A stretch of 64,000 nucleotides of DNA, taken from CBDCGJ01 sp965238305. GTDB taxonomy: Bacteria > Pseudomonadota > Alphaproteobacteria > GCA-2731375. The first letter of the stretch is position 1. The number at the start of each line of letters is the position of its first letter. The notes below the pieces were generated by a model that was not told where the DNA came from, did no database searches, and saw only the letters and a program-made list of their open reading frames with translations. Positions 44,666 through 54,500 of the stretch are shown here, piece after piece. Made by a program: the position numbers and the translations under genes. The stretch covers positions 2,666,001 through 2,730,000 of the forward strand of contig CBDEHK010000001.1 of assembly GCA_965238305.1 (NCBI GenBank), given 5' to 3'.

Positions 44666-45844
44666 TTAGCGATTGAGTTCCCGCATCGCATTGTCGAGAC
44701 CATCCAGGGTGAGCGAGTACATACGGTTCGACATCACTTGGCGTAACATCTGCAGCGATGGGGTATATTCCCAATGGCGTTCCGGCACCGGGTTCAGCCA
44801 CACGGACTTGGAAAAATGATCCAGCATGCGGGTCATCCAAACCTCGCCGGCTTCTTCATTCCAATGTTCGACGCTGCCGCCTGGATAAGCGATTTCGTAA
44901 GGGCTCATCGTCGCGTCACCGACAAAGATTAGCTTCCAATCCGGACCGTAGGTATTCAACAACTGCCAAGTCGGAATATTCTCGCTATGGCGACGGCGAT
45001 TGTCCTTCCAAACCTTCTCATACATGCAATTGTGGAAATAATAATGTTCCAGATGTTTGAATTCGGTTTTGGTGGCGGAGAAAAGCTCTTCACAAGTGCG
45101 GATGTGATCGTCCATGGAGCCGCCAGCATCCAGCAACAACAGAACTTTCACCTTGTTGCGCCGTTCCGGGCGCATTTGAATGTCGATATAGCCGCCATTC
45201 CTGGCCGTTGAACTGATCGTGCCATCCATGTCCAGTTCGTCTGGCGCGCCTTCACGGGCGAAACGTCGTAGGCGGCGAAGCGCGACCTTGATATTGCGGG
45301 TACCGAGGACGATTTCGTCATCGAGATTACGGTATTCACGCTTGTCCCAAACCTTCACCGCTTTGCGATGGCGGGAGCGGTTCTGTCCGATACGCACGCC
45401 TTCGGGATTATAGCCTTCCGCCCCAAACGGGCTGGTGCCACCGGTCCCAATCCATTTACTGCCACCCTGGTGGCGCTTCTCCTGTTCCTCAAGGCGCTTC
45501 TTCAGGGTTTCCATCAGTTTTTCCCAGCCGCCGAGAGCTTCGATTTTCTGCATCTCTTCTTCCGACAAGACCAGTTCTGATAGCTTCTTCAGCCATTCTT
45601 CTGGAATTTCCGCCGAAATGTCGTCGTCGCTTGGCTCCAGACCTTTGAAGACTTCGGCGAAAACTCGGTCGAATTTGTCGAGATTTCGTTCGTCTTTCAC
45701 CAGGCAAGCCCGCGACAGGTAATAGAAATTATCGACACTATAGTCGGCAACGTTTTTTTCCACCGCCTCAATTAGGGTCAGATATTCCTTCAGGCTAACA
45801 GGTACCTTACTTTTCTTCAGTTCATAAAAAAGATTGAAGAACAT
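44666..45844 (-). CDS. VWA-domain protein, CoxE-like
   Basis: A 392-residue cytoplasmic protein with an N-terminal helical region, a charged middle (LKKRLEEQEKRHQGGSKW, then FGAEGYNPEGVRIGQ), and a C-terminal von Willebrand A domain beginning VLLLLDAGGSMDDHIRTCEELF at about residue 233. The metal-site motif is DxGxS instead of DxSxS. It lies 35 nt downstream of a MoxR-type ATPase, and such pairs work as ATPase-plus-adaptor chaperones that remodel or insert metal into a client enzyme. The client is not encoded here. Confidence 0.9.
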   Translation of the reverse strand: MFFNLFYELKKSKVPVSLKEYLTLIEAVEKNVADYSVDNFYYLSRACLVKDERNLDKFDRVFAEVFKGLEPSDDDISAEIPEEWLKKLSELVLSEEEMQKIEALGGWEKLMETLKKRLEEQEKRHQGGSKWIGTGGTSPFGAEGYNPEGVRIGQNRSRHRKAVKVWDKREYRNLDDEIVLGTRNIKVALRRLRRFAREGAPDELDMDGTISSTARNGGYIDIQMRPERRNKVKVLLLLDAGGSMDDHIRTCEELFSATKTEFKHLEHYYFHNCMYEKVWKDNRRRHSENIPTWQLLNTYGPDWKLIFVGDATMSPYEIAYPGGSVEHWNEEAGEVWMTRMLDHFSKSVWLNPVPERHWEYTPSLQMLRQVMSNRMYSLTLDGLDNAMRELNR

Positions 45845-45879
45845 ATGCGTCTCGCTTTCGGGCCAAATCCGTTCTTATC

Positions 45880-46728
45880 TTACCGTCCTTGCTCGCGCCT
45901 GGCCAGGAATGCCAGGCGTTCGAACAGATGCACGTCCTGTTCGTTCTTCAACAGCGCACCATGCAGCGGCGGGATCAGCTTGTTGGGATCTTTTGTCCGC
46001 AGCGCTTCCGGCGAGATATCGTCTGCCAATAATAGTTTCAGCCAATCTAGCAATTCTGAAGTTGACGGCTTTTTCTTTAAGCCCGGTACTTCGCGAATAT
46101 CATAGAAGACATTCAGCGCTTCGCGAACCAATGCTTTTTTGATGTCACCATAATGGACATCGATGATTTCCAACATGGTGTCGCGTTCTGGGAATTTGAT
46201 GTAATGGAAAAAACAACGGCGCAGGAAGGCGTCCGGTAATTCTTTTTCATTGTTGGAGGTGATCACCACCAACGGACGATGTTCGGCCTTCACGGTTTTC
46301 TGAGTTTCGTAGACAAAGAATTCCATGCGGTCGAGTTCAAGAAGCAGATCGTTTGGAAATTCGATATCGGCTTTGTCGATTTCATCGATCAGCAGGATCG
46401 GGGCTTCATTTGCTTCAAAGCTGTCCCATAGTTTGCCGCGAACGATGTAATTGCCGATATCCTTGACCCGTTCGTCGCCCAACTGGGAATCACGAAGACG
46501 GGAAACGGCATCGTATTCGTACAGGCCTTGCTGTGCCTTTGTGGTCGATTTGATGTGCCATTGAATAAGCTTTTTGTTTAGCGCTTTCGAGATTTCGTGC
46601 GCCAACACGGTTTTCCCGGTGCCAGGTTCGCCCTTGACCAATAAGGGGCGTTCCAACGTGATCGCCGCGTTCACCGCGACCATCAGGTCTTCGGTCGCAA
46701 CATAGGTGTCTGTACCTTCAAACTTCAT
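45880..46728 (-). CDS. MoxR-family AAA+ ATPase
   Basis: A 282-residue AAA+ protein. Walker A LLVKGEPGTGKTVLAHEISKAL, Walker B EAPILLIDEIDKADIEFPNDLLLELDRMEFFVYET, sensor 1 PLVVITSNNEKELPDAFLRRCFFHYIKFP with the Arg finger, then the MoxR lid. It resembles CoxD-like ATPases more than RavA. Co-transcribed with the downstream VWA gene and acting with it as a protein-remodelling pair (family knowledge). Confidence 0.93.
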   Translation of the reverse strand: MKFEGTDTYVATEDLMVAVNAAITLERPLLVKGEPGTGKTVLAHEISKALNKKLIQWHIKSTTKAQQGLYEYDAVSRLRDSQLGDERVKDIGNYIVRGKLWDSFEANEAPILLIDEIDKADIEFPNDLLLELDRMEFFVYETQKTVKAEHRPLVVITSNNEKELPDAFLRRCFFHYIKFPERDTMLEIIDVHYGDIKKALVREALNVFYDIREVPGLKKKPSTSELLDWLKLLLADDISPEALRTKDPNKLIPPLHGALLKNEQDVHLFERLAFLARREQGR

Positions 46729-46887
46729 GCTCTAAACCATATTTTCTGGATTGTTGCCAACGTATCTGTTGCCAAAGGGGATGTTTCGGATCTTGCGGCG
46801 ACAAAATATGATGGATGCGGGGAGACTTCAAGCTTAATGATCAATAATCTAACAAACGTTAGCTAATCAAGTCATTATCGGCGATTA

Positions 46888-49686
46888 TTAAGCCTGCATA
46901 TCAAAGAGGGCTTTTGCACCAACCTGGGCATTTTCTGCAGCGATTTGCATTGCCAGCAACGCCCCTTGCAATTCGCCGATATGTTCCGACTGCGCCTGCG
47001 TCAATGGCGGCAGAGGCTCAGGCTCTTCCCCGCCTGTGGCCATAAACTTGAACATGTCACGAATTTCTTTTAGAGCATTTTCCAATATGACGCTTGCATC
47101 GCCCGCTTTGTCGGGCGTGAGTAAATTCAAACCATCAACAATTCCAAGGGAGAATATTGGTGAATTAGCTTGATCTTCAATGCCAATTGGGTCTCCGGCT
47201 AAGGTGACTTCGTGCAGTCCTAGGCCGACCAAGGCGTCTGAGCTTTCACCGCCAGCCTCCAAGCGTATGATCTGCCCATCATAGGCTTCCAGCTTCAAAT
47301 ACCGCTCTTCGTCCGTACCTTCGACCGAAGCGCGACCAGCGGTCCCTAGCATAGCATTGATTTTATAGGCGAGAAATCCAAGGCTATCGTCGGCTTCGAT
47401 CGTGATCCGCTCGGACAATTCTCCGTTGACGCTGATCTCAAAATAGCTACCGGCGCGAAGCGAGGTCTGTGCTGTCACCACATTTGTCGGTTCTGATACA
47501 ATTGTGCCGGTCGGCAGGCCAAGACGGGTCAAGACGTTTTTTCCATCGCTGTCGATCGCTACTGTCGCCCCTTGGTGGGCGAGTGTTGTGCCAACCTGGC
47601 GACTTTCTACCAAGCTGCCGGTATCGTCTAATTCAGCCAAAAATGCAGCTGAATTTTCCGGCGTATCGCCGCCGGCCAAATTGCCATCAGTCGTGCCGGC
47701 GACAAAAATGCGATCGCTAGCCCCGCTGCTATCGATCGCGATATCATTGATTTGATCGGCGCCGCTGGTGCCTAGATAACTGACATAATCGATGGACGCG
47801 GAAGTTCCGGCATCATCAATCTTTTGAATGAAGCCATCGGTGTCGCCGCTATGGCTTTGGGCCACCGTGCCACTGAGACCGGAAGCATCGCTGTACCCGG
47901 AAACGTATACGGCGCCGTTGCTGCCAACCGCAAGAGAGGTGGCTGCACCATCGGTACCTAGATCACCCAGATTCAACTCCCATGTTGGCGTTTGACTGCT
48001 GTCATCGTCGGTAAATTTACGCAAAATCGCCTCACCGTCGGTCTCGCCCAAAACATAGAAATTTCCAGACCCGTCGACTTGGATATCGATGGCTTTATCT
48101 TCACCGGCGCTATCGAACTGTTTGCTGTATTCGAAGCTGCCATCCGCCGTCAGTTTTGTGACGTATCCGTCGGTACCGCCACCGTGAGTGATATCGCTGC
48201 TGATTGCGGCAGTTGTGTAGCCGGCAAAAAATATGTTGCCGGCAGCGTCCGTCGTGACCGACCTAGCGCCGTCATTACTGGTTCTTGGAACCTGATAGGT
48301 CCATTGCTCAACACCTTCAGCGTCAAATTTAGTGACAAAACTGTCGAGCCCGCCATCGACGGCAGTAGCCGACAAATTATCCGCGGTTTGTCCGGCGATA
48401 ATGACATTGTTATCGGCGTCGACCGTCACTGCGAGGCCATTGGTCGATTCTTGGCTGCCAAGTAACCTGGACCAGACTTCTTGTCCTGCCGAATCGAATT
48501 TTCTCAGATAAACGTCGCTATCGCCTTGAAGTCTATTGCTGCCGATGTCGTCTTCGGTGGTGCCGACAACATAAAGGTTACCGTCGCTATCGACTGCAGA
48601 GGCATTGGCCCGCTCAACACCTTCGCCATCCAAGACGTCGCGAAAAATACTTCCCGGCGTGTCTTCGTCCATATTGTCAAATTCGGTCATAAAAGCGCGA
48701 CTGAAACTGCCAGCACTTGTATGGCCAGCAAGATAAACTGAAACTTCGCTATCGCTTGGGTCCGAAAAGGTGACCGTTTCGCCGGTTGAGCCATTGACCC
48801 TCAAACCGTAGGAAAATTCGCTAAAACTTGCAGTTTCAAACCAAGTTGAAACGCCTGCGGACAACATTTCATCATTCATATAGTCGACGATATTGTCTTC
48901 CGTCAAATCACCGGACACCTGAGACAGATCGGCATTGACAACTATTGTTCCTAAGTCATCCGATTCAACGGTAATTGTGAAGGTTTCCGTACCGGTCAAG
49001 TTGGGAATAGCATCATCGCGGGCTTCTGACGTCACAGCGCCAACGTAGTCGTTACCACCGATTTCGTTCAAGGCTGGGAAAATTGCCGTACTTGAAATCG
49101 TCGATTGTTTTATCCCATAGAGCAGCGTTTCGTTTTCGAACGACAAGTCGTTAACAAATGATTTTATTTCTGACAAACCTTCTTGAAAACGACGATCAAG
49201 CAGCAAGCTCAGGGATGAACCGTTTCGGTCATTCAAAGTGAAATCAACAATTTCATTGAGCCGCGTCAAACCCACATAGGCGGCGAACATATTCGAAAGT
49301 TGTTGATTGTCGGACACACCAGAATTCAAGACCCGTGGATCGTTGAAATCGATGAAATCCTCCTGACTAAGAACCCGTTTTGCTGCTGCTTCGGATGCTT
49401 CTGTGCTCGCCTGTTGCCAAGGTGGTGTCGCGTTCGCAGTCGCCCCTTCGAGGACATCAAATAATGGTCGCAACATCTGTGTATTGGCCACAATACCCAA
49501 CGATGCACCGCTGGAATAATAATTCGACAACGCCGAGAAATCGAAGATCGGAAAAAACCCTGATGAACTAATTACCACAGTTATGTACCCACAAAGCTCT
49601 TTGTAATCGACTGTTGTTTGACCCGATAATCCGTACAGCAATATTATTAACAAGATGCAAATTTTGCCGCTTTTCGAGCATATCAC
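46888..49686 (-). CDS. Beta-propeller protein flanked by flagellin/hook-like modules (FlaEY-like?)
   Basis: About 932 residues if the GTG at 49686 is used; GTG 49578, just before SSGFFPIFDFSALSNYYSS, is an alternative that drops an odd hydrophobic leader. Order: N-terminal helical region (to about 190); a beta segment TETFTITVESDDLGTIVV resembling a hook-IN motif; some six SBBP-type propeller repeats of 50-60 residues (about 355-690; units such as AVDSDGNLYVVGTT, TVDADNNVIIAGQT, TTDAAGNIFFAGYT); a second hook-IN-like part (YFEISVNGELSERITIEADDSLGFLAYKINAML, DALVGLGLHE); and C-terminal helices (GALLAMQIAAENAQVGAKALFDMQA). The layout recalls the Caulobacter flagellar regulator FlaEY, from memory. 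No flagellar gene is nearby. Confidence 0.7.
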   Translation of the reverse strand: MICSKSGKICILLIILLYGLSGQTTVDYKELCGYITVVISSSGFFPIFDFSALSNYYSSGASLGIVANTQMLRPLFDVLEGATANATPPWQQASTEASEAAAKRVLSQEDFIDFNDPRVLNSGVSDNQQLSNMFAAYVGLTRLNEIVDFTLNDRNGSSLSLLLDRRFQEGLSEIKSFVNDLSFENETLLYGIKQSTISSTAIFPALNEIGGNDYVGAVTSEARDDAIPNLTGTETFTITVESDDLGTIVVNADLSQVSGDLTEDNIVDYMNDEMLSAGVSTWFETASFSEFSYGLRVNGSTGETVTFSDPSDSEVSVYLAGHTSAGSFSRAFMTEFDNMDEDTPGSIFRDVLDGEGVERANASAVDSDGNLYVVGTTEDDIGSNRLQGDSDVYLRKFDSAGQEVWSRLLGSQESTNGLAVTVDADNNVIIAGQTADNLSATAVDGGLDSFVTKFDAEGVEQWTYQVPRTSNDGARSVTTDAAGNIFFAGYTTAAISSDITHGGGTDGYVTKLTADGSFEYSKQFDSAGEDKAIDIQVDGSGNFYVLGETDGEAILRKFTDDDSSQTPTWELNLGDLGTDGAATSLAVGSNGAVYVSGYSDASGLSGTVAQSHSGDTDGFIQKIDDAGTSASIDYVSYLGTSGADQINDIAIDSSGASDRIFVAGTTDGNLAGGDTPENSAAFLAELDDTGSLVESRQVGTTLAHQGATVAIDSDGKNVLTRLGLPTGTIVSEPTNVVTAQTSLRAGSYFEISVNGELSERITIEADDSLGFLAYKINAMLGTAGRASVEGTDEERYLKLEAYDGQIIRLEAGGESSDALVGLGLHEVTLAGDPIGIEDQANSPIFSLGIVDGLNLLTPDKAGDASVILENALKEIRDMFKFMATGGEEPEPLPPLTQAQSEHIGELQGALLAMQIAAENAQVGAKALFDMQA

Positions 49687-50029
49687 CCAGATATGACGGT
49701 TCGAAGCAAAGTTCGTGCCTAATTTTCAAATATTTTGAGTCAAATGCGATCTATCGCTAATTATTGTTGCGAAAAAGCATAGATTCATAAAAATTTACCA
49801 AAAATTGAATTGAAACAGTAATATTACGATCCATGAAGATTGCGATTGATCGAACTATTCGTTAATCTTTCCGTTGTAAATTTATTGTCGAGCACAATTG
49901 TGTTCATTAGTTTAGTTTGGTGGATTACCGACTGCGTTCGGTTATTGGCGCCAATTCGAGGTATTCCGCAATACATACACCGATTGCCTGGATTTGTCTC
50001 GATATCCGTTCCACCGAAGGGAGAATACG
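49687..50029. other. AT-rich divergent intergenic region
   Basis: About 340 bases between the propeller gene and parA, AT-rich, with no supported gene. It holds a 16-nt near-palindrome centred on CACAATTGTG (49890-49905), a possible operator for parA or the divergent gene. No clear paired -35/-10 boxes were found by eye. Confidence 0.5.
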
Positions 50030-50848
50030 ATGTCACAGTTTGGATTTATGCCATCGCCGGATTCGGAGGATAAAGCAGGACGCAGAATGGGCGAAGCGCT
50101 GCAAGTCGTTGCTTTGACGTCGCAAAAAGGCGGATCCGGAAAAACCACGCTGGCTGGTCATCTGGCCGTCGAAGCGGTTCGTGCGGGCGACGGACCGGTA
50201 GCTGTCGTCGATACCGATCCTCAGGGCAGTTTACGTGGATGGGGTCGTTCGCGAGCCGACACCGACCCGGCGGTTTTCGCAGCCTCAGCAGATGAATTAC
50301 CGGACGTTCTAGTTCGATTACGGAACGAAGGCTATAAATTGGTCTTTGTCGATACCCCGCCAGCAGTGACGTCAGCGATCGCTGAAGTGGTCGGTCAATC
50401 GGATTTAGTCGTTATTCCAACGCGTCCTAGTCCACATGATTTGCGCGCCGTCGGCGCTACTGTAGATATTGTCGAAGCACGGGGCAGGGCCATGGTTTTT
50501 GTTGTTAATAGCGCAACGCCGCGAGCTCGAATTACCTCCGAAGCCGCAATCGCATTGTCGCAGCATGGCACCGTTGCCCCTGTGACGTTGCACCATAGGG
50601 TCGACTACGCCGCGAGTATGATTGATGGCCGAACGGTCATGGAGGTTAACGAAAAATCTCGTTCAGCAAATGAAGTCGTCGAGCTTTGGACTTATTTAGC
50701 GAGCCGCTTAGACCGTCTTCGCGACGAAGAGGAAGCGCAGGCTGAGGAGTCTCAGAAAGCGACCTTTCCGGCCCATGGGCCGGCTGACGTACATCGCCGC
50801 GCCGCGCCGACATTTGGACGACGGACTGCTGGAAATTTCGGCCAGTAA
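50030..50848 (+). CDS. ParA-family ATPase, orphan
   Basis: A 272-residue deviant-Walker ATPase. ATG 50030 follows aagggag; the frame extends to 49994 without a site. Motifs: Walker A QKGGSGKTTLAGHL, A' VAVVDTDPQGSLRGW, Walker B KLVFVDTPP, then VVIPTRPSPHDLRAVGAT and VDYAASMIDGRTVMEV. A 25-residue N-terminal tail precedes the fold and the C-terminus is charged and disordered. There is no parB or parS nearby; instead a ribbon-helix-helix gene follows after 67 nt. Such pairs position DNA or protein cargo on the nucleoid. Cargo unknown. Confidence 0.88.
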   Translation: MSQFGFMPSPDSEDKAGRRMGEALQVVALTSQKGGSGKTTLAGHLAVEAVRAGDGPVAVVDTDPQGSLRGWGRSRADTDPAVFAASADELPDVLVRLRNEGYKLVFVDTPPAVTSAIAEVVGQSDLVVIPTRPSPHDLRAVGATVDIVEARGRAMVFVVNSATPRARITSEAAIALSQHGTVAPVTLHHRVDYAASMIDGRTVMEVNEKSRSANEVVELWTYLASRLDRLRDEEEAQAEESQKATFPAHGPADVHRRAAPTFGRRTAGNFGQ

Positions 50849-50915
50849 TCTAGCGCTGTTCATATGAATCAGATATACCATATTCGGTTACGGCTTTGTT
50901 TTGTGAGGTAGTTTA

Positions 50916-51440
50916 ATGTCTTCATTCGGAATGGCAGCACTACATGCGGGATTGGTTGAGCGCGCTCGGGCGCCGGACCAGTCGACCGATTGGGATGGGG
51001 ATTCGAAAGAAGAAGCAAATGACGAGACGTCGTTACCGGAATCGCGCAGCGAGGAGATGAAGCGGGCGCCATCAAGGCGCGCCGTAGAACTTACCCCAAT
51101 GCGGTCGCCGGAAGTTGCCAAACCGGTCATCCCTCAACCTCCTGCAACGCCTACTGCTGAGGTTCCGAAGCCTGACGAAATGCCGTCGGTGGTAGTAAAA
51201 ACACCTCGCCGTCGAAAGGGCGATAGCAACCCCATTCGTTATGCGATTAACCGAAAAGGTAATCTGCTGCAAAAGCGGAAATATGGCGTCCGTAAAGCAT
51301 TAACTTTGCGTGTAGAGGATGACGTTTACAAACGCCTTGTCCAAGCCCGCCAAGGGATGGGACGCACCAGCCAGGATATCCTGGAGACGGCTTTGGTTTT
51401 GTATTTAAATTTGCTTGGTATTGATGAAGGCGACGATTAA
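50916..51440 (+). CDS. Ribbon-helix-helix protein, likely ParA partner
   Basis: A 174-residue protein: a long disordered, Pro/Glu/Lys-rich region (about residues 15-100) followed by basic TPRRRKGDSNP and a C-terminal ribbon-helix-helix (KALTLRVEDDVYKRLVQARQGMGRTSQDILETALVLYLNLLG, about 127-168). The layout (flexible N-terminus that could stimulate the ParA ATPase, C-terminal DNA-binding dimer) is like ParG or VirC2, though longer than ParG. The N-terminal MSSFGMAALHAGLVERA may be a short helix contacting ParA. Same strand, 67 nt downstream of the ParA gene. Confidence 0.75.
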   Translation: MSSFGMAALHAGLVERARAPDQSTDWDGDSKEEANDETSLPESRSEEMKRAPSRRAVELTPMRSPEVAKPVIPQPPATPTAEVPKPDEMPSVVVKTPRRRKGDSNPIRYAINRKGNLLQKRKYGVRKALTLRVEDDVYKRLVQARQGMGRTSQDILETALVLYLNLLGIDEGDD

Positions 51441-51589
51441 GACGCATCGCTTGCTACGCCGATTACCAAAACATTAATTTTGCGACAGATAACGCAAATA
51501 ATTCTGGTGCTGAAACCCAACGCATGCGAGAAATATAAAGCTGGTCCAAAGGACTAGGCCAAACAAATCTTTATCGACTGAGGCACACA

Positions 51590-54500
51590 ATGATCCGTAC
51601 AGCAGGGAGAGCCATTGCTGCTGGCGTTGCCACTGCAATTACGGCATTCGCGGCGGCGGTGATATTGTTTATCTATCTGCTGTCACAGGGCCCGATATCT
51701 CTCAATTTTCTCACCCCACACATAAAAAATGTGCTGGAAACAATTGATTCAAAAATAGACTTTGAAATTGATAATACGATTTTATCCTGGCAGGGATGGG
51801 ACCGCCAATTGGATATCCGCTTGGTCGGTGTTGTCATACTTGATTTGAACGGTCGTGAACTCGCCAGGGTACCGGAAATGTCGGTTGGCCTCGATGCATT
51901 GGGATTGTGGCGCGGTGAAATATTGCCGCAGAGCCTGGAAATGTTCGGACCTAAAATTCAATTGAAGCGCGATAGTGATGAATCAATTTATGTCGGGGTC
52001 GGATTTGGTGACGAAACCGATAGTGGGAATGCGCTATTTGAATTGTTAGAAGATGTAAATTCTAATAGTTCAACTAACTCGGTATTTGATAGTTTGACGG
52101 AAATAATCATCCATAAAGCTGACGTCAAATTCAGCGACGCTATAACGGGTCTTCAAATACATGCGCCAGACGCTACTTTTCAGGTCAGCCGGTTGAGCGA
52201 CGGGGTCGGTATAAACTTAAGTTCCCGCATCGAAGTTGGTAATATTGCTGCCGAAGTGAATGCTGGTCTGATTTATCGCGGTCGCGATGCCGATATACCG
52301 ATTTCGGTGGCGTTCTTCGGAGTTGATGCGGAAAATGCCCTGAATTTGTTGGGGGTCTTAGACAATGAGAAGTTTGCACTGACAGACTTAATCGCGAACG
52401 GGACCGTTCGCGCGGACGTAACAGCGGCTGGTGTCTTGCAGAAGATCGATTTTGATGTTCGTACCAGCGCTGGCACCATTCAGATCGAGGAATATTCGGC
52501 CGCCCCTTACCGCGTTGATGGGTTAGCTGCGCAAGGCTCACTATCTGGTGATTTCAGTCATTTAGAATTGCGAAAAGTCAAAGTAAACTTACCCAAAGAA
52601 TTAGCCATTGATGCAACTGGGTCGCTTGATTTTGCCGACGGACTGAGCGGATTGGATTTGACCGGGCAATTTTACAACGTGATCACAGACGATGTGTCAA
52701 AATACTGGCCAGGCGATCTTGCACCCGATGGGCGTAAATGGGTCGCGCAACATCTATCGAAAGGTAAAATTTCAGACGCCATATGGAGCGTGAAATTAAC
52801 TGCAGAAGAGCTTGATACCGGCAAATATGGGAAGGATTTTTTCAAAATCGATTTCGATTACCAAGGTATTCGTGTCGATTATTTACCGCCTATGCCAATC
52901 CTTGACGCCGCACGAGGCTCCGGCAGTTTGCGCATTAACTCATACTCAATGCGGATCGACAGCGCCAGTCACCAGGACTTGAAAGTGACAAAAGGCAGTC
53001 TCAATATCTCCAGTTTCTCCCGTAAAATACCACAGCTAAAAATTGCATTTCAGGTTGATGGCTCGATTCCAACCGGATTGACCGTCATCAATTCTGAACC
53101 GTTAACGCTCGGCCAAACCCTGTCCCTGACACCGGCAAACGTCAAGGGGCAGATGCGAACCAACGTATCTCTCAATATCCCGCTTAAAGACAATATCGAC
53201 GGGCCGGATATTGATTACGTGGTCACGTCGAAATTATCGAAAGCCAGTGCATTAGGGCTTGTCGACGAATTTGATGTCGGCGACGCAGACATTGATTTGA
53301 CCGCTAATCGCCAGGGCGTAACAGCAAAAGGGAATGGGCTGGTCAATAATTTGGCAGCCACATTTAGCGTTGTGCATAAGTTTTCTGCAAAAAACACTGC
53401 GACGACTGACAAAATTGTCGCCTCGACCACCTTGTCGCCACAACAGCAAAAAGACTTTGGTTTAGACCTGGCGCCACGGGTTTTTGGCCCAATCGATCTC
53501 ACGGCGACGGCGACGCGGGCAGGTGAGGCGCCATTCCTAGTTGATGTGGCGGCGGATTTACAGGCTACGACGATCGAACTACCGGTGCTGCAGTGGCGCA
53601 AAAAGAAGGGCGAACCGACTTCGGTGAGGTTTCAGACCGTCGTCGACGGGCAGGAACAGATCAAGCTTGAAAAGCTGAATATTCAGGCGGCTGACTTTGA
53701 CGTCACCGGACGTTTGGAATTCGGTGAAAAATTCGCTTTTAAACGGTTTCAGGCTTCAAAATTGAAAATCAACACCCAAGATCTGACGGCTGATGTCCAG
53801 CTTCGGGAAAATGGCACACTCGTTATCAAGCTTGGCGGCGAGGTCTTGGATCTCCGGCAGATTATTGATGAACTCGAGAAGGAAGGCGAGAGAGGCATTA
53901 AAATCCCGAATATTCGTTTTACATCCAACATCAACAAAATTCTCGTAACAGAGGATGTCGCCATGCATGAGGCTATTTTAAGCGTGTTGTGGCAGGGCGA
54001 ACATTTGGAGACGGTCAAAGCTTGGGGCAAAGTGAATGGTGGTCCGCCGGTGCGGATCGACTTGATCTCAAAAGGCAAACGCCGCCATCTGGAAGTGAAC
54101 TCGAAAGCCGGTGGTGAGGTTTTTCGTGCGATGGACATGTTTCACAATGTTTACGCCGGTAAGCTGCACTTGGAAGCAGAAATACCGGCAGATCCGACCC
54201 GTGAAGATCCGATTGTCGGTTATTACCGATTGGAAGATTTTGTTGTCGCCAAAGCGGCGACTTTAGGTGAAGTTCTCCATCGCGGCAAATTTATTGAATT
54301 CGTGGATGAACTGAGCGGTGATGGGATCACATTTACCCGTATGGAAATTCCATTCACTTATGCCGAAGATCGCTTGCGGATCGATGAATTGCGTGCTGTG
54401 GGGCCATCATTTGGTGTAACACTGCATGGTATCGTCAATCGAAGTTCCAGGGCGTTGGACCTTCAAGGGACCATCATTCCGGCTTATACGTTGAATTCGA

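Noticed and set aside
44666..46728. MoxR-VWA pair as a defence system
   Set aside because: Domain layout matches CoxD/CoxE-type chaperones; there is no third effector gene and no defence island context.
50030..51440. ParA-RHH pair as sign of an integrated plasmid or T-DNA-like system
   Set aside because: No replication, relaxase or type IV secretion gene is present, and flanking genes look chromosomal.
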